NCBI RefSeq assembly: GCF_000252955.1
Contig: NC_014228.1
Location: forward strand, 3,139,232-3,203,231
Source of the DNA: Xenorhabdus nematophila ATCC 19061
GTDB taxonomy: Bacteria; Pseudomonadota; Gammaproteobacteria; Enterobacterales; Enterobacteriaceae
Direction: 5' to 3'
DNA: 64,000 nucleotides
The notes beneath the pieces were generated by a model, which saw nothing but the letters and a program-made list of their open reading frames with translations, searched no databases and was not told the DNA's origin. The position numbers were made by a program, and so were the translations under genes. Positions 33,208 through 43,225 of the stretch are shown one piece after another. How positions within the stretch are numbered: the stretch's first letter is position 1; each line of letters opens with the position of its first letter.

Positions 33208-34479
33208 TCAAGGCCTGCTATGCAGCGATGGCGGTCGGCGCTGCACATGAAGCACGTCATACATTTCTATGCAGCGACCCCGCTTCCAGAATTTCGTATT
33301 GCCCGACTGTCAATAGAAAGAACCGAGAGACGCAGTGCCAGAGATAAGAGGTTCCGATGAACATGAATATCCCCGCTGACGCATTTACTTCCGGTAACGG
33401 ACATGGTCTTCAATCTTCTTGATTGCGTCGAGTGCTTCATGACCTAGTCCCTCTTCGTCGCAAAGACTGCGTAAATGTTGCAAGTCGTCGGCGTACCCAA
33501 ACTGTCCAATCACTTGAATGGAAAAGGAAGCAATGCGCGCCAGATCATTCATCAACCCGTGTTCGTGGTACGTCTTCTGCGCCTCGCGATTGGTCAATGC
33601 ATCGCGGCAGACAGCCAGGGCTGTGTTCGGATAGCTCGTTGCAACGTGAGTTCTTGCACCATCCGAAGACAACATTCGAGATGTTGAATACCACAGTGCT
33701 CCGGCACTTGCCGAAACGGAGTAAGCCAGTAACGTAGTTCGCGCACCGAGAGTCTGGGGCGAGGACTCGAGTTCGCAATTGCTCAACCGGCAAGCCCAGT
33801 AAGCTAATTCCCCGCAGGCCCGCATAGTTTCATCGACATCGACAGGTGATGTCGCAGTGGCAGGAAGTGGAAGGCCCAAAATCCCCATCGCTTCGTGCGC
33901 TGCGAAAAATACCTCGACCGTATCTTGTGGTATGACCGACCTTTTGGCTGGCGACCTAAGCCATGGTTCAATAGCCTCAGAAACTGCTGGGTCACCGAAA
34001 TCTGCGAGCTGACGAATCAGAATGCCGACAAACGAAACATAATCGGTGCTCGCCCCTTTGAGTGCCTTGAAGAGGAACTGCCGCTTCTGATCGCTAGCGA
34101 GATTGTTTACCTCCTCCCAATAAATGCTGTCATACGGGTGATCGAATTGTCGAGAGAAGATATTCCATGCTTCCGTATCGGCCTGCGGCCCCGACTCGGA
34201 GAACACACTTTCGATCTCCTCTAAGACCACCGTTCTGTAGTTTTCTTCTTCGGCGTCTAGTCCGCCTAAACCCTTCAGTGCATCGAAAATCATGGAATTC
34301 ATAAACACGCCCAATTTGTCCATGGAGTCCTCAAGCGCCGCGATCATCTTTGCCTTGACGGCATCATCCACATTTCTCAAGTGGACACAAAAGTCCATCG
34401 TGGCTAGCTGAAGGTGGTAAGGCAAGCTTTTCAGTCGCTCAAGAAGATTCAACACACATGGTGCTGCCCATGGTGCTCT
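33193..34479. other. GC-richer foreign segment between transposon relics
   Basis: About 1.29 kb whose base composition and codon use differ visibly from the AT-rich surroundings. Its left edge is the abrupt end of the IS30 gene and its right edge the first codons recognisable as BRO-N. The only long ORF is the helical-repeat fragment on the minus strand. 33208-33384 shows no gene. Confidence 0.6.
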
Positions 34480-34500
34480 TGGTTTGTTGCTCAAGATATA
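33385..34500 (-). pseudogene. C-terminal part of an unrecognised alpha-helical repeat protein
   Basis: About 370 open codons ending EDHVRYRK. The whole length looks like paired amphipathic helices of the HEAT/TPR-like solenoid type (LQLATMDFCVHLRNVDD, VSFVGILIRQLADFGDPAVS, TVEVFFAAHEAMGILGL), without catalytic motifs, signal peptide or membrane segment. The nominal start is a TTG inside the IS630 end, so the true N-terminus is missing. Similar repeats end large regulatory or defence NTPases, but I see no NTPase part here. Codon use is GC-richer than neighbours. Function unknown. Confidence 0.5.
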
Positions 34501-35408
34501 TAGCAGAATCAATATAATCAGACATAAGTCACATGCTTTGTAAACAGCTCATCAATAGAGCATCTTTCTCGTCTTCTTGTTGTTTTTGTTTCAGCCCATT
34601 TGTTTTCGATAGGATTTAAATCTGGGCTGTAAGGCGGAATCCATTCCAACTGGCATCCGTGATCGGTTATCGCTTGTCGCGTGTCACCGCGTTTATGGAA
34701 AGGGGCATTATCCATCACAATCACTGTCCCCTTAGGGAGCTTCGGCAACAAATCTTGTGTCAGCCAGGCATGAAACACATTCGCATTAAGGGTTCCGGCA
34801 AACAAACTTAAGGTCACAAAGGTATTTTTAATGATAGCACCAATGGCATTAATACGGCCTTTGTGCTGCCAGTCATGTAAACCAAAACAGCGCGACCCTT
34901 TTAACGAATAGCCATGCGTACGTGGCATGGACTGCTCAAAGCCGCTTTCATCCAGATAAACAATCTGTTTGCCCGCCTGCTCATGATGGCGGATACGCTC
35001 GCCAAATACCTGACGCGCGTGTTCGTCAGCGGCGGGATGTTTGTGCGTTTTTTTTGACGGTTATTTTGAGTCGTTTCAGGGCGTAATGGATAGCCGATTG
35101 TGAGACACCCAGACGTTTTGCTCTTTCCCATTGATAATCATCGGGATAATTTTTGACATCGGCGATAAGTGTCTCATCACTGATTTTCGTGGGCGGCTTA
35201 TCACGTGTCATACAGGGTTCTATTTTATTGCACCACCGAAACAGAGTGCGGATAGAGACCTCAAAGTGGTCGCGGGTTTGCTCGAATGTCAATGCATGCT
35301 TGTCTTTGTATGCCAGTACTCTTCTTCGAAAATCTAGACTGTAACCCATCTCAATTCTACCTTGTCATTGGAATTTAGGTATTATGACATAGTATTATGA
35401 TTCTGCTA
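34501..35408 (-). mobile_element. IS630-family element inside the BRO gene
   Basis: Terminal inverted repeats TAGCAGAATCA at both ends, with TA target duplications at 34499-34500 and 35409-35410. Length 908 bp. The insertion site is proven by in-frame rejoining of the split BRO gene. Confidence 0.85.
34518..35349 (-). pseudogene. IS630-family transposase, frame broken at an A8 run
   Basis: N-terminal part MGYSLDFRRRVLAYKDKH has the helix-turn-helix (FEVSIRTLFRWCNK). At about 35050 an A8 run puts the rest in another frame: HKHPAADEHARQVFGERIRH, then IVYLDESGFEQS (first Asp), GTVIVMDNAPFHKRGD (second Asp) and PPYSPDLNPIENKWAE (Glu). With seven instead of eight A the whole protein reads in one frame (about 277 residues). 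So it is either a one-base expansion or uses slippage at the A run. All three catalytic residues are intact. Confidence 0.75.
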
Positions 35409-35997
35409 TATGTGATGCATTGAAAATCAAAAATAGCAGGGATACCATCGCAAAACTTGATGACGATGAAAAGGGTGTCGCTTTAACCGACACCCTTAGC
35501 GGAAAGCAAAAAGTGAACATCATCAATGAATCAGGAATGTATTTTTTGGTAATCCGTTGTCGTGATGCTGTGAGAAGAGGAACGCTGCCTCATCGTTTTC
35601 GTAAGTGGGTTACTAGTGAGGTTTTACCAGCAATTAGAAAGACTGGTAGTTATATAAGAAAAAAGAATACTGCTTCTCTGGGACAGGACATCATTTGTCC
35701 ATGCTGTGAAAAGCCCGCCAATATTGTGGGTGTCAAATATTACCATCGGGAGAAATCAGAGATTGTTGCTTTGTGTAATAACTCTCAGTGCCCAAGCTTG
35801 CCATTTAAAGTAGATCTTTCATTCTGTCACTACTTGCAAGTTGAGGATGAAAATAGGAACGTTTGCGATACAAGGCAGTTAATCAATGGAATGACTTCTA
35901 TTCAGAAGCTAAAACTGGTGAATGCCTTAGCATCTAGGTAGTGTCCATTTGTGCCCATAAAAATAAAATGGGTGGACGCAAAGTGGACATTGGACAA

Positions 35998-36032
35998 ACA
36001 AAAAGGGCTACACTTTCGTGTAACCCCTTGTT
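35998..36032 (-). terminator. Terminator of ssrA
   Basis: On the minus strand GGGGTTACAC, GAAA loop, GTGTAGCCC, then TTTTTG. Confidence 0.85.
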
Positions 36033-36037
36033 TTATT

Positions 36038-36401
36038 TGGTGGAGCTGGCGGGAGTTGAACCCGCGTCCGAAATTCCTACATCCTCGGTACTACATGCTT
36101 AGTCTAGTCTTTACATTCGCTTGCCAGCTGCGGACAGACACGCCACTAACAAACTAGCCTGATTGGATTTAACGCTTCAACCCCAGGCAAGGCATCCACG
36201 CGATCTCTTTTAGGTTTGACCTCTCTTGATCCCCGTCCTAAGAGCGGAGGCTAGGGAGAGAGGGCTCTGCGCAGGTTATTAAGCTGCCAGTGCGTAGTTT
36301 TCGTCGTTTGCGACTATTGTTTTGCGGCTTTTAACGAGGCCAACCGCCCCTCGGCATGCACCTTGGGTTTCGCGAATCCCGTCGAATCCAAAATCAGCCC
36401 C
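36038..36401 (-). ncRNA. ssrA: Transfer-messenger RNA (tmRNA)
   Basis: Rescues stalled ribosomes and tags the stalled product for proteolysis. The 5' end GGGGCTGATTTTGGATTCGA and the 3' end CTCCACCA form the alanine-type acceptor half. The internal reading frame encodes the tag ANDENYALAA followed by TAA, the same as in E. coli. 364 nt, the usual size. It lies downstream of smpB in the same direction. Its 3' end is a known prophage integration site; here the flank holds a BRO relic. Confidence 0.97.
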
Positions 36402-36451
36402 AAGTATGTTAAACGCAAGTGTATCAGAATATTGGAAGATAATGCTAGTAA

Positions 36452-36934
36452 TTAACGTCCTGAATTCTTCATAATTCGCGCTTTGTCTAATTTCCATTCA
36501 CGTTCTTTAATGTCCGAACGTTTATCATGCGCTTTTTTACCTTTTGCAACACCAATTTTGATTTTGCTCCAGGCATTTTTCCAATACATAGAAAGTGCAA
36601 CGATGGTATAACCTTCGCGATTAACCCGACCATACAGAGAATCAAGTTCACGCTGGTTAAGGAGTAATTTGCGCAATCGTGTTGGATCACAAACTACATG
36701 GGAAGAAGCAACATTTAATGGTGTGATTGTGGCACCAAAAAGAAAAGCGTCACCATCTTTGAGCAAAACATAACTCTCACTGATGTTAGCCTTGCCAGCG
36801 CGCAGTGATTTGACTTCCCAACCTTGTAGGGATAAGCCTGCTTCGAATTCTTCTTCAATGAAGTATTCGTGGCGGGCTCGCTTATTCATGGCAATTGTTG
36901 CCGAACCGGGTTTGTGTGCTTTTTTCTTTGTCAT
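36452..36934 (-). CDS. smpB: SsrA-binding protein SmpB
   Basis: Binds tmRNA and places it in the ribosome. 160 residues. Family blocks [39 protein letters not shown] and the basic tail [20 protein letters not shown] are present. It is directly upstream of ssrA on the same strand and divergent from ratA, the standard enterobacterial arrangement. Confidence 0.97.
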   Translation of the reverse strand: MTKKKAHKPGSATIAMNKRARHEYFIEEEFEAGLSLQGWEVKSLRAGKANISESYVLLKDGDAFLFGATITPLNVASSHVVCDPTRLRKLLLNQRELDSLYGRVNREGYTIVALSMYWKNAWSKIKIGVAKGKKAHDKRSDIKEREWKLDKARIMKNSGR

Positions 36935-37091
36935 AATGCGTTGTATTATACTGTATGCGTTAGTGAAAGAAATCTATTCTGCATGATATTTAGCGACAAG
37001 TGCGTATTTATTGTTCTAAATATCGTTAGGTTTTTATTTAACCACATTTAAGTGATACCATTCAGCACTGTTATATTTTACAGGAAATGAT

Positions 37092-37526
37092 ATGCCACAG
37101 ATTAATCGCTCTGCGCTAGTGCCTTACAGCGTGGAACAAATGTATAAATTGGTCAATGATGTAACGTCTTATCCGGATTTTTTACCGGGATGCGTGGGGA
37201 GTCGAGTAATCAGCAGCAGTAATAATGAAATAACAGCTTCTGTTGAGGTCTCCAAGGCGGGAATAAGTAAGACTTTTGTAACGCGTAATACGTTATTCGA
37301 TAACAAAAGCATTAATATGCAGCTTGTTGATGGGCCTTTTCGTAAATTGATGGGTGGATGGAATTTTACTCCGCTGAGTGAAGATGCCTGTAAAGTTGAA
37401 TTACATCTCGATTTTGAATTTACTAACAAGTTGATTGAATTGGCTTTTGGTAAGGTGTTCAAGGATCTGGCTGGCAATATGGTTCAGGCGTTTACTCAAC
37501 GTGCTCGTGAGGTTTACAGTGTCTGA
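37092..37526 (+). CDS. ratA: RatA, START-like ubiquinone-binding family protein
   Basis: 144 residues of the COQ10/RatA START-like fold ([41 protein letters not shown]). In E. coli RatA was described as blocking 70S assembly, while its relatives bind ubiquinone; the true role is debated. AGGAAATGAT precedes the ATG. The last codons overlap the GTG of rnfH, so the two are coupled. Confidence 0.92.
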   Translation: MPQINRSALVPYSVEQMYKLVNDVTSYPDFLPGCVGSRVISSSNNEITASVEVSKAGISKTFVTRNTLFDNKSINMQLVDGPFRKLMGGWNFTPLSEDACKVELHLDFEFTNKLIELAFGKVFKDLAGNMVQAFTQRAREVYSV

Positions 37527-37812
37527 CATCAATATCGAAGTCGTTTATGCTATGCCTGAACGGCAATATCTGTGTAATGTGAAATTACCTCAAGGAGCAA
37601 CTGTCGAACAGGCAATTATTGCATCAGGCCTTTTGACATTACGCAAAGATATCGATTTGACCAAGAATAAAATTGGTATTTATAGCCGCCCCGCTAAACT
37701 GACTGATGCGTTAGAAGAAGGGGATCGTGTAGAAATTTATCGTCCTTTGATTGCTGATCCGAAAGAAATGCGCCGTAAGAGAGCTGAACGCGCTAAAAAT
37801 AATGCTCAATGA
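37519..37812 (+). CDS. rnfH: RnfH/RatB family protein
   Basis: 97 residues with a ubiquitin-like fold (UPF0125). The protein begins at GTG 37519 ([20 protein letters not shown]), overlapping the ratA stop by eight bases. A longer open frame upstream lies inside ratA and is rejected. The motif [24 protein letters not shown] is the family C-terminus. No reaction is known; in E. coli it also follows ratA. Confidence 0.92.
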   Translation: MSDINIEVVYAMPERQYLCNVKLPQGATVEQAIIASGLLTLRKDIDLTKNKIGIYSRPAKLTDALEEGDRVEIYRPLIADPKEMRRKRAERAKNNAQ

Positions 37813-37866
37813 TGCGTATTTATTCGCCAGAGCAACGACTGGCGAATAAATAAAATCCACACTTTA

Positions 37867-38208
37867 CTACTTTTCTGGCAGCGATTTTTCATTTTTAATA
37901 TCAGTCAGCAGGCCGCTGTTATCAAAAGTGAGTACCAGCGTTTCCTGAGAAACTTTTTCATGCCCAGGTTGCTGGCGGAATATGTAATACCAAGTTTGGC
38001 TTCCGAACGGGTCAGTCAGCATTGGTGTTCCCAAAGTGTAAGTAACTTGCTGTTGGGTCATTCCCTTCTGAATTTTTGATACCGCAGCCTGCGTTAGGTA
38101 ATTCCCTTGATTAATATCAGGACGATAAACAACTCGCTCAAACATAGAGCAACCCGCAGTCAGCATAACAAGTGATACAGTAGCGACAGTCAATAATTTA
38201 CAGCGCAT
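37867..38208 (-). CDS. bamE: Outer-membrane assembly lipoprotein BamE
   Basis: Small lipoprotein of the BAM complex that inserts beta-barrels. 113 residues. Lipobox LTAGC with Cys20 lipidated, then [15 protein letters not shown] and the SmpA/OmlA signature [18 protein letters not shown]. It is convergent with rnfH and downstream of recN, as in E. coli. Confidence 0.95.
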   Translation of the reverse strand: MRCKLLTVATVSLVMLTAGCSMFERVVYRPDINQGNYLTQAAVSKIQKGMTQQQVTYTLGTPMLTDPFGSQTWYYIFRQQPGHEKVSQETLVLTFDNSGLLTDIKNEKSLPEK

Positions 38209-38320
38209 AGTAATTACATTCCTTTAGGAGTTAGGCCGTCGATAATAATAAACATTGAAGAGATTGAAAACCTCTATGCGTTTACCTATGACTTCAAGTA
38301 TACAAAAAAGTTGTATTAAT

Positions 38321-39997
38321 TTATGCCGCTAACAGTTCTTTTGCATTAGCCAGTGTGTTTTTGGTGACTTCATTGCCTGCAAGAAGCCTTGCCAGCTCTT
38401 GAAGCCGTGCTTTTTTGTCCAATAGTTGCATTTGGGTCTCTGTCTCTTCTCCGTCCGTTTGTTTACTGACATAAAAATGTTGATGGCCACATCCTGCAAC
38501 TTGCGGTAAATGGGTAACACACATGACTTGGGTCGACTCACCTAATTCGCGCAACAAACGACCAACAATCGCAGCTGTTGGGCCGCTGATTCCTACATCA
38601 ACTTCGTCGAAAATGAGGGCGGGCGTCTCCATTTTTTTCGCTGTAATGACCTGAATTGCGAGTGCTATACGGGAAAGCTCGCCGCCTGATGCTACTTTTG
38701 CCAGTGATTGGTGAGGTTGACCGGGGTTGGTTGTGACATTGAATTCGACTTTGCTCGCACCATCAATGCTTAAATTTTCAGGTTCAAAGGTAATATCAAG
38801 GGTAAAACGGCCATGCGGCATGGAAAGCTGGTGCATGCTGTTTGTTATCAGCTGGCCTAACTCCATAGCATATTTCTGGCGAATATGATGCAGTTTTTCT
38901 GCCACATTAAGGGCTTGTTGATAATGTTGGCTGACCCGTTCGCTAAGATGGGCACAGTCATCTTCTTGCTGAGATAACTGATGTTGCTCTTCCAGTAATT
39001 GTTGATGTAATGCTGGCAGATCTTCTGGGACTACATGATGTTTACGTGCCATGCTGATTTGTTGGGAGATTTTTTGCTCCAGCTCAAATAAGCGGTTGGG
39101 ATCTAATTCCAGTTGATCGCTATAGTGGCGCAATTCATCACTGACTTCGTTAATTTGGATAGCCGCTTCTTCCAACATGTTAAGCAGCCCATTGAGTTTA
39201 TGATCCATGCCGGCAAGTTCGGTTAATTCACTTCGCGCATAGCTGAGAAGGCTAATAATGTTCTGTTCATCATTATCATTAAGGACTTGGAGAATGTTTT
39301 GACTGGCGGACAGGAATTGCCCACAGTTTGCCAGACGTTTATATTCGCTATCTTGTTCCTGATATTCACCTAATTGTGGTGCTAGCTCGTTGAGTTCTTT
39401 CAGGTGATATTCCAGTAATTGCTGACGCGAACGACGTTCAAGAGTTTGTTGTTGAAATAGAGAAAGAGCCTGACAACTTTGACGCCACTGTTGATAAGCC
39501 TGTTTCATTTCGTGTTGGAGCTCAAAATCCCCCGTATAAATATCCAATAAACGTCTTTGATGGCGATTTTCTAACAGTAATTGATGGGCATGTTGTCCAT
39601 GAATTTGAATCAGGTGTGAACCTAATTCACGCAGTTGGGAAAGAGGGACAGCAGTACCATTGATAAAGCCGCGAGAACGCCCGTCAGCGGTAATTGTCCG
39701 GCGTAGCAGGCACTCATTGTTATCGTCATCAAAATGACTGTCAAGCTGGTGAGCTTCGAGCCATTTGCGGGCAGAAGGCGCATCAGCCAATGAAAAACGG
39801 GCACAAAGATCAGTACGCGGAGCACCGGCGCGAACCATATTGGCCTCGCCACGATTGCCAAGGCATAAACCTAAGGCATCAATCGCGATAGATTTACCGG
39901 CTCCGGTTTCCCCGGTTATTGCCGTCATTCCTGATCGGAAATCTATTTCCAGTTCACGAACGATAGCAAAATTGCTGATGGTCAACTGAGTCAGCAT
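38321..39997 (-). CDS. recN: DNA repair protein RecN
   Basis: SMC-like ATPase that acts in double-strand break repair. 558 residues. Walker [15 protein letters not shown] at the N-terminus, long coiled coil (about 160-370), then the ABC signature [14 protein letters not shown] and Walker [20 protein letters not shown] precedes the ATG. Two LexA-type boxes lie 60-95 bases upstream, so SOS control is expected as in E. coli. Confidence 0.96.
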   Translation of the reverse strand: MLTQLTISNFAIVRELEIDFRSGMTAITGETGAGKSIAIDALGLCLGNRGEANMVRAGAPRTDLCARFSLADAPSARKWLEAHQLDSHFDDDNNECLLRRTITADGRSRGFINGTAVPLSQLRELGSHLIQIHGQHAHQLLLENRHQRRLLDIYTGDFELQHEMKQAYQQWRQSCQALSLFQQQTLERRSRQQLLEYHLKELNELAPQLGEYQEQDSEYKRLANCGQFLSASQNILQVLNDNDEQNIISLLSYARSELTELAGMDHKLNGLLNMLEEAAIQINEVSDELRHYSDQLELDPNRLFELEQKISQQISMARKHHVVPEDLPALHQQLLEEQHQLSQQEDDCAHLSERVSQHYQQALNVAEKLHHIRQKYAMELGQLITNSMHQLSMPHGRFTLDITFEPENLSIDGASKVEFNVTTNPGQPHQSLAKVASGGELSRIALAIQVITAKKMETPALIFDEVDVGISGPTAAIVGRLLRELGESTQVMCVTHLPQVAGCGHQHFYVSKQTDGEETETQMQLLDKKARLQELARLLAGNEVTKNTLANAKELLAA

Positions 39998-40055
39998 CTT
40001 GTTCCTCCTGCTTTTTACTGTATATAAGAACGTGTTGCTGTGGATAAAGACAAGT

Positions 40056-40093
40056 CTGTATTTTTATACAGTATAAACTGGTTTTTTATACAG
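40056..40093 (-). promoter_or_regulatory. Two LexA (SOS) boxes upstream of recN
   Basis: CTGTATTTTTATACAG (40056-40071) and CTGGTTTTTTATACAG (40078-40093) both fit CTG-N10-CAG with AT-rich centres. A third, weaker half-site CTGTATATAAGAA starts at 40018. Confidence 0.85.
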
Positions 40094-40115
40094 TAAAGTA
40101 GGAGGTCTTCGTTTT

Positions 40116-40994
40116 TTAGAACATTTTTTTTGACCAGCCCAGTTTTGTACTCAATGTGTTGAAATAATTATAATCTTTCGGATGAATCAAATGTAGATTA
40201 TATTCACTGCGTTTGATAATGACTTCTTCACCATCTTGGATCGGCAGGACGATTTGGCTGTCACAGCTTACTTCATAGTCATTACTGTTTTGGGAAAACT
40301 TCAGACGAATACTGCTTTCGCTGCTAATCACGAGAGGACGAGAAGAGAGCGTGTGTGGAAACATAGGCACGAGTACGATGGCATTCAAGTTTGGTGTTAA
40401 TATCGGCCCGCCCGCAGACAGAGAATAAGCGGTAGAGCCGGTAGGTGTTGCTATGATTAGGCCATCTGAACGTTGGGAAAAAGCAAAGCGTTCATCAATA
40501 TAAACCTCAAATTCAATCATATGAGCGACTTTACCTGGATGTAGCACGACTTCGTTCAGCGCAGTACTGCGTCGTGATTTTTGTCCTTTTTTCGTGACCT
40601 GAGTTTCGAGCAAAAATCGTTTTTCATCCCGATATTCTCCATCCAAAACTTCGGAGAGTTGTTGTAAAGCATTATCGGGATCTAAATCAGTCAGAAAGCC
40701 TAAATTACCCCGGTTGATACCAATGACTTTGATATCATAGCGAGATAATACTCTGGCAGCTCCAAGCATATTGCCATCTCCACCGACCACAATCACCAGA
40801 TCGGCCATTTGACCGATTTCTGTCAATCCTCCCGTCTGAGCGTCTTTTAAATCAATATCTTTTGCCACTTGTCTGTCCACAATGACGCAATAGCCTTTAG
40901 ATACCAGCCAATAGTAAAGTATTTCATGGGTAGCCAGTGCTTCTGGGTGGCGTGGACGACCGACAATACCGATACATTTGAATTCATTATTCAT
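40116..40994 (-). CDS. nadK: NAD kinase
   Basis: Phosphorylates NAD to NADP. 292 residues. The [11 protein letters not shown] motif and [16 protein letters not shown] are the conserved NAD-kinase blocks. The ATG at 40994 ([12 protein letters not shown]) matches E. coli; a TTG 21 bases further upstream is less likely. AAGGA lies about ten bases before it. It is divergent from grpE. Confidence 0.96.
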   Translation of the reverse strand: MNNEFKCIGIVGRPRHPEALATHEILYYWLVSKGYCVIVDRQVAKDIDLKDAQTGGLTEIGQMADLVIVVGGDGNMLGAARVLSRYDIKVIGINRGNLGFLTDLDPDNALQQLSEVLDGEYRDEKRFLLETQVTKKGQKSRRSTALNEVVLHPGKVAHMIEFEVYIDERFAFSQRSDGLIIATPTGSTAYSLSAGGPILTPNLNAIVLVPMFPHTLSSRPLVISSESSIRLKFSQNSNDYEVSCDSQIVLPIQDGEEVIIKRSEYNLHLIHPKDYNYFNTLSTKLGWSKKMF

Positions 40995-41046
40995 TGCTGT
41001 TATTTCCTTCAGCATAGGGTTTTGTCCTCACAATATGATGTGTTCC

Positions 41047-41075
41047 CTTGAATCCCGCGTTTTGATCCCCATAAT
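41047..41075 (+). promoter_or_regulatory. Sigma-32 heat-shock promoter of grpE
   Basis: CTTGAA at 41047 and CCCCATAAT at 41067 with a 14-base spacer, an excellent fit to the RpoH consensus, 45 bases before the grpE start. Confidence 0.85.
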
Positions 41076-41118
41076 AAGCGAGAATGGCGAAGACAATACA
41101 AAATACGCGGAGATATTC

Positions 41119-41700
41119 ATGAGTAGTAAAGACCAAAAAGTACCTGACGAGCAAGTCTCAGAAAATACAGAAGATGTATTAGAGCAACAAATGGATGCAG
41201 AAAAGGCAGACGCGCCAGAGACTGAAAATGTTGTCGACCCGCGTGTTGCTGAGCTGGAAGAACAGCTTAAACAAGCTCAAATTAACGAGCGTGATGCGAT
41301 GTTGCGTGCTCGTGCTGAGGTGGAAAATATTCGCCGCCGTGTTGAGCAGGATGTTGAAAAAGCGCATAAATTTGCATTGGAAAAATTTGCCAATGAGCTG
41401 CTGCCTGTGATCGATAATTTGGAACGTGCATTAGAAGCGGCAGATCGTACTAATGAATCCCTGCAACCAATGATTGAAGGCATTGAATTAACACTGAAAT
41501 CTTTTATCGGCGCAGTGGCTAAATTTGGTATTGAAGTTGTGGGTGACACTAATGTGCCTTTCAACCCTGAAGTGCATCAGGCAATGACCATGATGGAATC
41601 TGAACAACATGAACCTAATCATGTCATGTTGGTTATGCAGAAAGGTTATACCTTGAATGGCCGTTTATTGCGCCCTGCAATGGTCGCGGTTTCTAAATAA
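41119..41700 (+). CDS. grpE: Nucleotide exchange factor GrpE
   Basis: Releases ADP from DnaK in the heat-shock chaperone cycle. 193 residues. Acidic N-terminus, long helix ([20 protein letters not shown]) and the family signature [20 protein letters not shown] with [18 protein letters not shown] at the end. GGAG lies six bases before the ATG; the open frame upstream carries the promoter and is not coding. A sigma-32 promoter lies directly upstream. Confidence 0.96.
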   Translation: MSSKDQKVPDEQVSENTEDVLEQQMDAEKADAPETENVVDPRVAELEEQLKQAQINERDAMLRARAEVENIRRRVEQDVEKAHKFALEKFANELLPVIDNLERALEAADRTNESLQPMIEGIELTLKSFIGAVAKFGIEVVGDTNVPFNPEVHQAMTMMESEQHEPNHVMLVMQKGYTLNGRLLRPAMVAVSK

Positions 41701-41721
41701 CGTTACGCTATCCAGTGATTG

Positions 41722-41752
41722 GAATGCCGCCCTCTGAGCGGCGGCATTTTTG
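41722..41752 (+). terminator. Terminator of grpE
   Basis: ATGCCGCC/GGCGGCAT-type stem with a short loop, followed by TTTTTG. Confidence 0.88.
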
Positions 41753-41767
41753 TGGGCAGAGATTGGG

Positions 41768-42448
41768 TTATTGAGGTAATTGGGGTGTCCAATCTATCAA
41801 GGGTAATCCTTGCTTTTCCAGCAATCTATTGGCCTGAGAAAAATGCTTACAACCTAAAAAACCTCGATGAGCGGATAGAGGAGACGGATGTGGCGCTTTT
41901 AATACATGATGGCGTTGGGTATCAATAAAGCGGCCTTTTTTCTGGGCGTGTGAACCCCAGAGCAGGAAAATAACCCCGCGCCGATGCTCATTGATTGCTG
42001 CGATGACCTTATCGGTGAAGGTTTCCCATCCCAAATTAGCATGGGAATGGGCATTGCCCCGTTCAACTGTTAACACGGTATTGAGCAATAATACCCCCTG
42101 TTTTGCCCAACTCACTAAACAACCATGATTAGGGCGAGTAAACCCGGCAATATCCGATTCCAGTTCTTTGTACATATTAACGAGAGAAGGCGGAGCAGGA
42201 ATGCCCGGTTGTACAGAGAAGGCTAACCCGTGAGCCTGGTTCGGGCCGTGATAAGGGTCTTGTCCCAAAATCACCACTTTTACATCAGCCAATTCGGTAT
42301 AGCGAAATGCGTTAAAAACATCTTGTTGTGGCGGATAAATGGTTTTTCCGGCCTTACGTTCATTAGCAACATAAGCCAATGTATCAACGAAATAAGGCTG
42401 TTTCTTTTCATTGCCGATGACATCGTGCCATGTGAGAGGTACGGACAT
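41768..42448 (-). CDS. ung: Uracil-DNA glycosylase
   Basis: Removes uracil from DNA. 226 residues. The catalytic Asp64 lies in [16 protein letters not shown] and the histidine in [17 protein letters not shown] lies seven bases before the ATG at 42448; a TTG six bases upstream is in frame but lacks spacing. It is divergent from the broken grcA, its normal E. coli neighbour. Confidence 0.96.
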   Translation of the reverse strand: MSVPLTWHDVIGNEKKQPYFVDTLAYVANERKAGKTIYPPQQDVFNAFRYTELADVKVVILGQDPYHGPNQAHGLAFSVQPGIPAPPSLVNMYKELESDIAGFTRPNHGCLVSWAKQGVLLLNTVLTVERGNAHSHANLGWETFTDKVIAAINEHRRGVIFLLWGSHAQKKGRFIDTQRHHVLKAPHPSPLSAHRGFLGCKHFSQANRLLEKQGLPLIDWTPQLPQ

Positions 42449-42551
42449 AGCCAATCCCTTTCTAGATGATTATCAGATAAACTTAAGCTTACCGATTCCC
42501 CGAGCATAGGGAAACCCTATAATCCTAATCTTAGTTTAATTTATAGGATGA

Positions 42552-42597
42552 AAAACTATTTTTATAAATTATTTTGGAAATTTATAAAAATAGTTTT
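42552..42597. repeat. Perfect 19-bp inverted repeat upstream of the grcA relic
   Basis: Left arm AAAACTATTTTTATAAATT (42552-42570), eight-base loop, exact inverse right arm (42579-42597). It lies in the 330-bp gap between ung and grcA. No gene is in the gap; the grcA promoter must be there. Confidence 0.75.
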
Positions 42598-42779
42598 ATT
42601 AGGTTTATCTTAAAAGTGTTTAAAAACAATAAATTCTGATTTTATTGATAATAACCTTATAAAATAAGTTGGTTTTAATCAAAGAATCCTCTCATTGGTG
42701 CGGGTATACAGAAAATCAGGAAGGATGATTGATTAAATAATGGCTTGGTTCAGTAACCAAGATGATGTTGGGAGTATAA

Positions 42780-42983
42780 ATGATTACTGGGATTCAAATT
42801 GCCCAATCTGACAACGCTGCATTAATGAATTCTTTCTGACTGTTGGATGATGAGAGAAATGAAGCACGTTGCATCTGCGCTAAAGCAGATTATGATGAAG
42901 GCCAGATTGTTGCCAAAGATGAATTGGAGCCGTTTGAATATAGTGAAATTCCGTTGGAAGTTAAACCGACTGTGCGTGTAGAA
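42780..42983 (+). pseudogene. grcA: grcA 5' part (autonomous glycyl radical cofactor), broken
   Basis: GrcA (YfiD) repairs oxygen-damaged pyruvate formate-lyase by replacing its glycyl-radical end. After GGGAG the ATG gives MITGIQIAQSDNAALMNSF, then an in-frame TGA at 42837 where the family has Trp, then [20 protein letters not shown] and [11 protein letters not shown]. Homology ends after GTAGAA (42983), in the middle of the conserved VRVEGGQHLNV. The rest of the gene lies at 49649. So the gene carries a nonsense codon and is split by about 6.7 kb. Confidence 0.88.
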
Positions 42984-43123
42984 TGTGCTGTGTCGCGGAT
43001 ATAAATATTAGCATCATGGGATACCATCGTATGATGGGCGGTATTAATCAAAGCGCGAATTTGCGCATGTAATGACGCCAACTCTTCGGATAAACCAAAT
43101 TCATTTCGGTGGATATTGTTCAT
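42984..43123 (-). pseudogene. Truncated small prophage ORF
   Basis: A start at 43123 (GGGGG seven bases upstream) gives MNNIHRNEFGLSEELASLHA then [19 protein letters not shown], cut at the grcA junction. Its ATG overlaps the stop of the icd-like gene (ATGA), so they were one operon. I do not recognise the family; the position fits prophage genes that follow icd-like ORFs. Confidence 0.5.
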
Positions 43124-43225
43124 ACTGCACCCCCGAACGGCAAACGGGCACGAAAATATAGAACAAATTTTTGGGAAAATTGTTGGCGGGCTGCGCTTTC
43201 GCTGTCAGCTATTGTGGTGAAAAAA

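Larger units (their letters stand above)
34480..35941 (+). pseudogene. BRO-N/antirepressor gene split by IS630
   Basis: Left of the IS the plus strand reads WFVAQDI (34480-34500). Right of it the frame continues CDALKIKNSRDTIAKLDDDE and then KVNIINESGMYFLVIRCRD and HRFRKWVTSEVLPAIRKTGSY, a typical BRO N-terminal domain of phage antirepressors. The C-terminus is a short cysteine-rich zinc-ribbon-like part (CPCCEKP ... CNNSQCP). Removing the IS and one TA restores the frame exactly. The first codons of the gene are missing: upstream is the foreign segment. It is probably a prophage relic beside ssrA. Confidence 0.75.

Noticed and set aside
33895..34224. Plus-strand 109-codon ORF in the foreign segment
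   Set aside because: It is antisense to the longer helical-repeat ORF and its composition is less protein-like.
33385..35941. Complete defence system
   Set aside because: Only a C-terminal repeat fragment is present, without NTPase, nuclease or partner gene, so a functional system cannot be claimed.
42890..43123. 77-codon minus-strand ORF as a complete gene
   Set aside because: Only the first 46 codons are prophage sequence; the rest is antisense of the grcA fragment.
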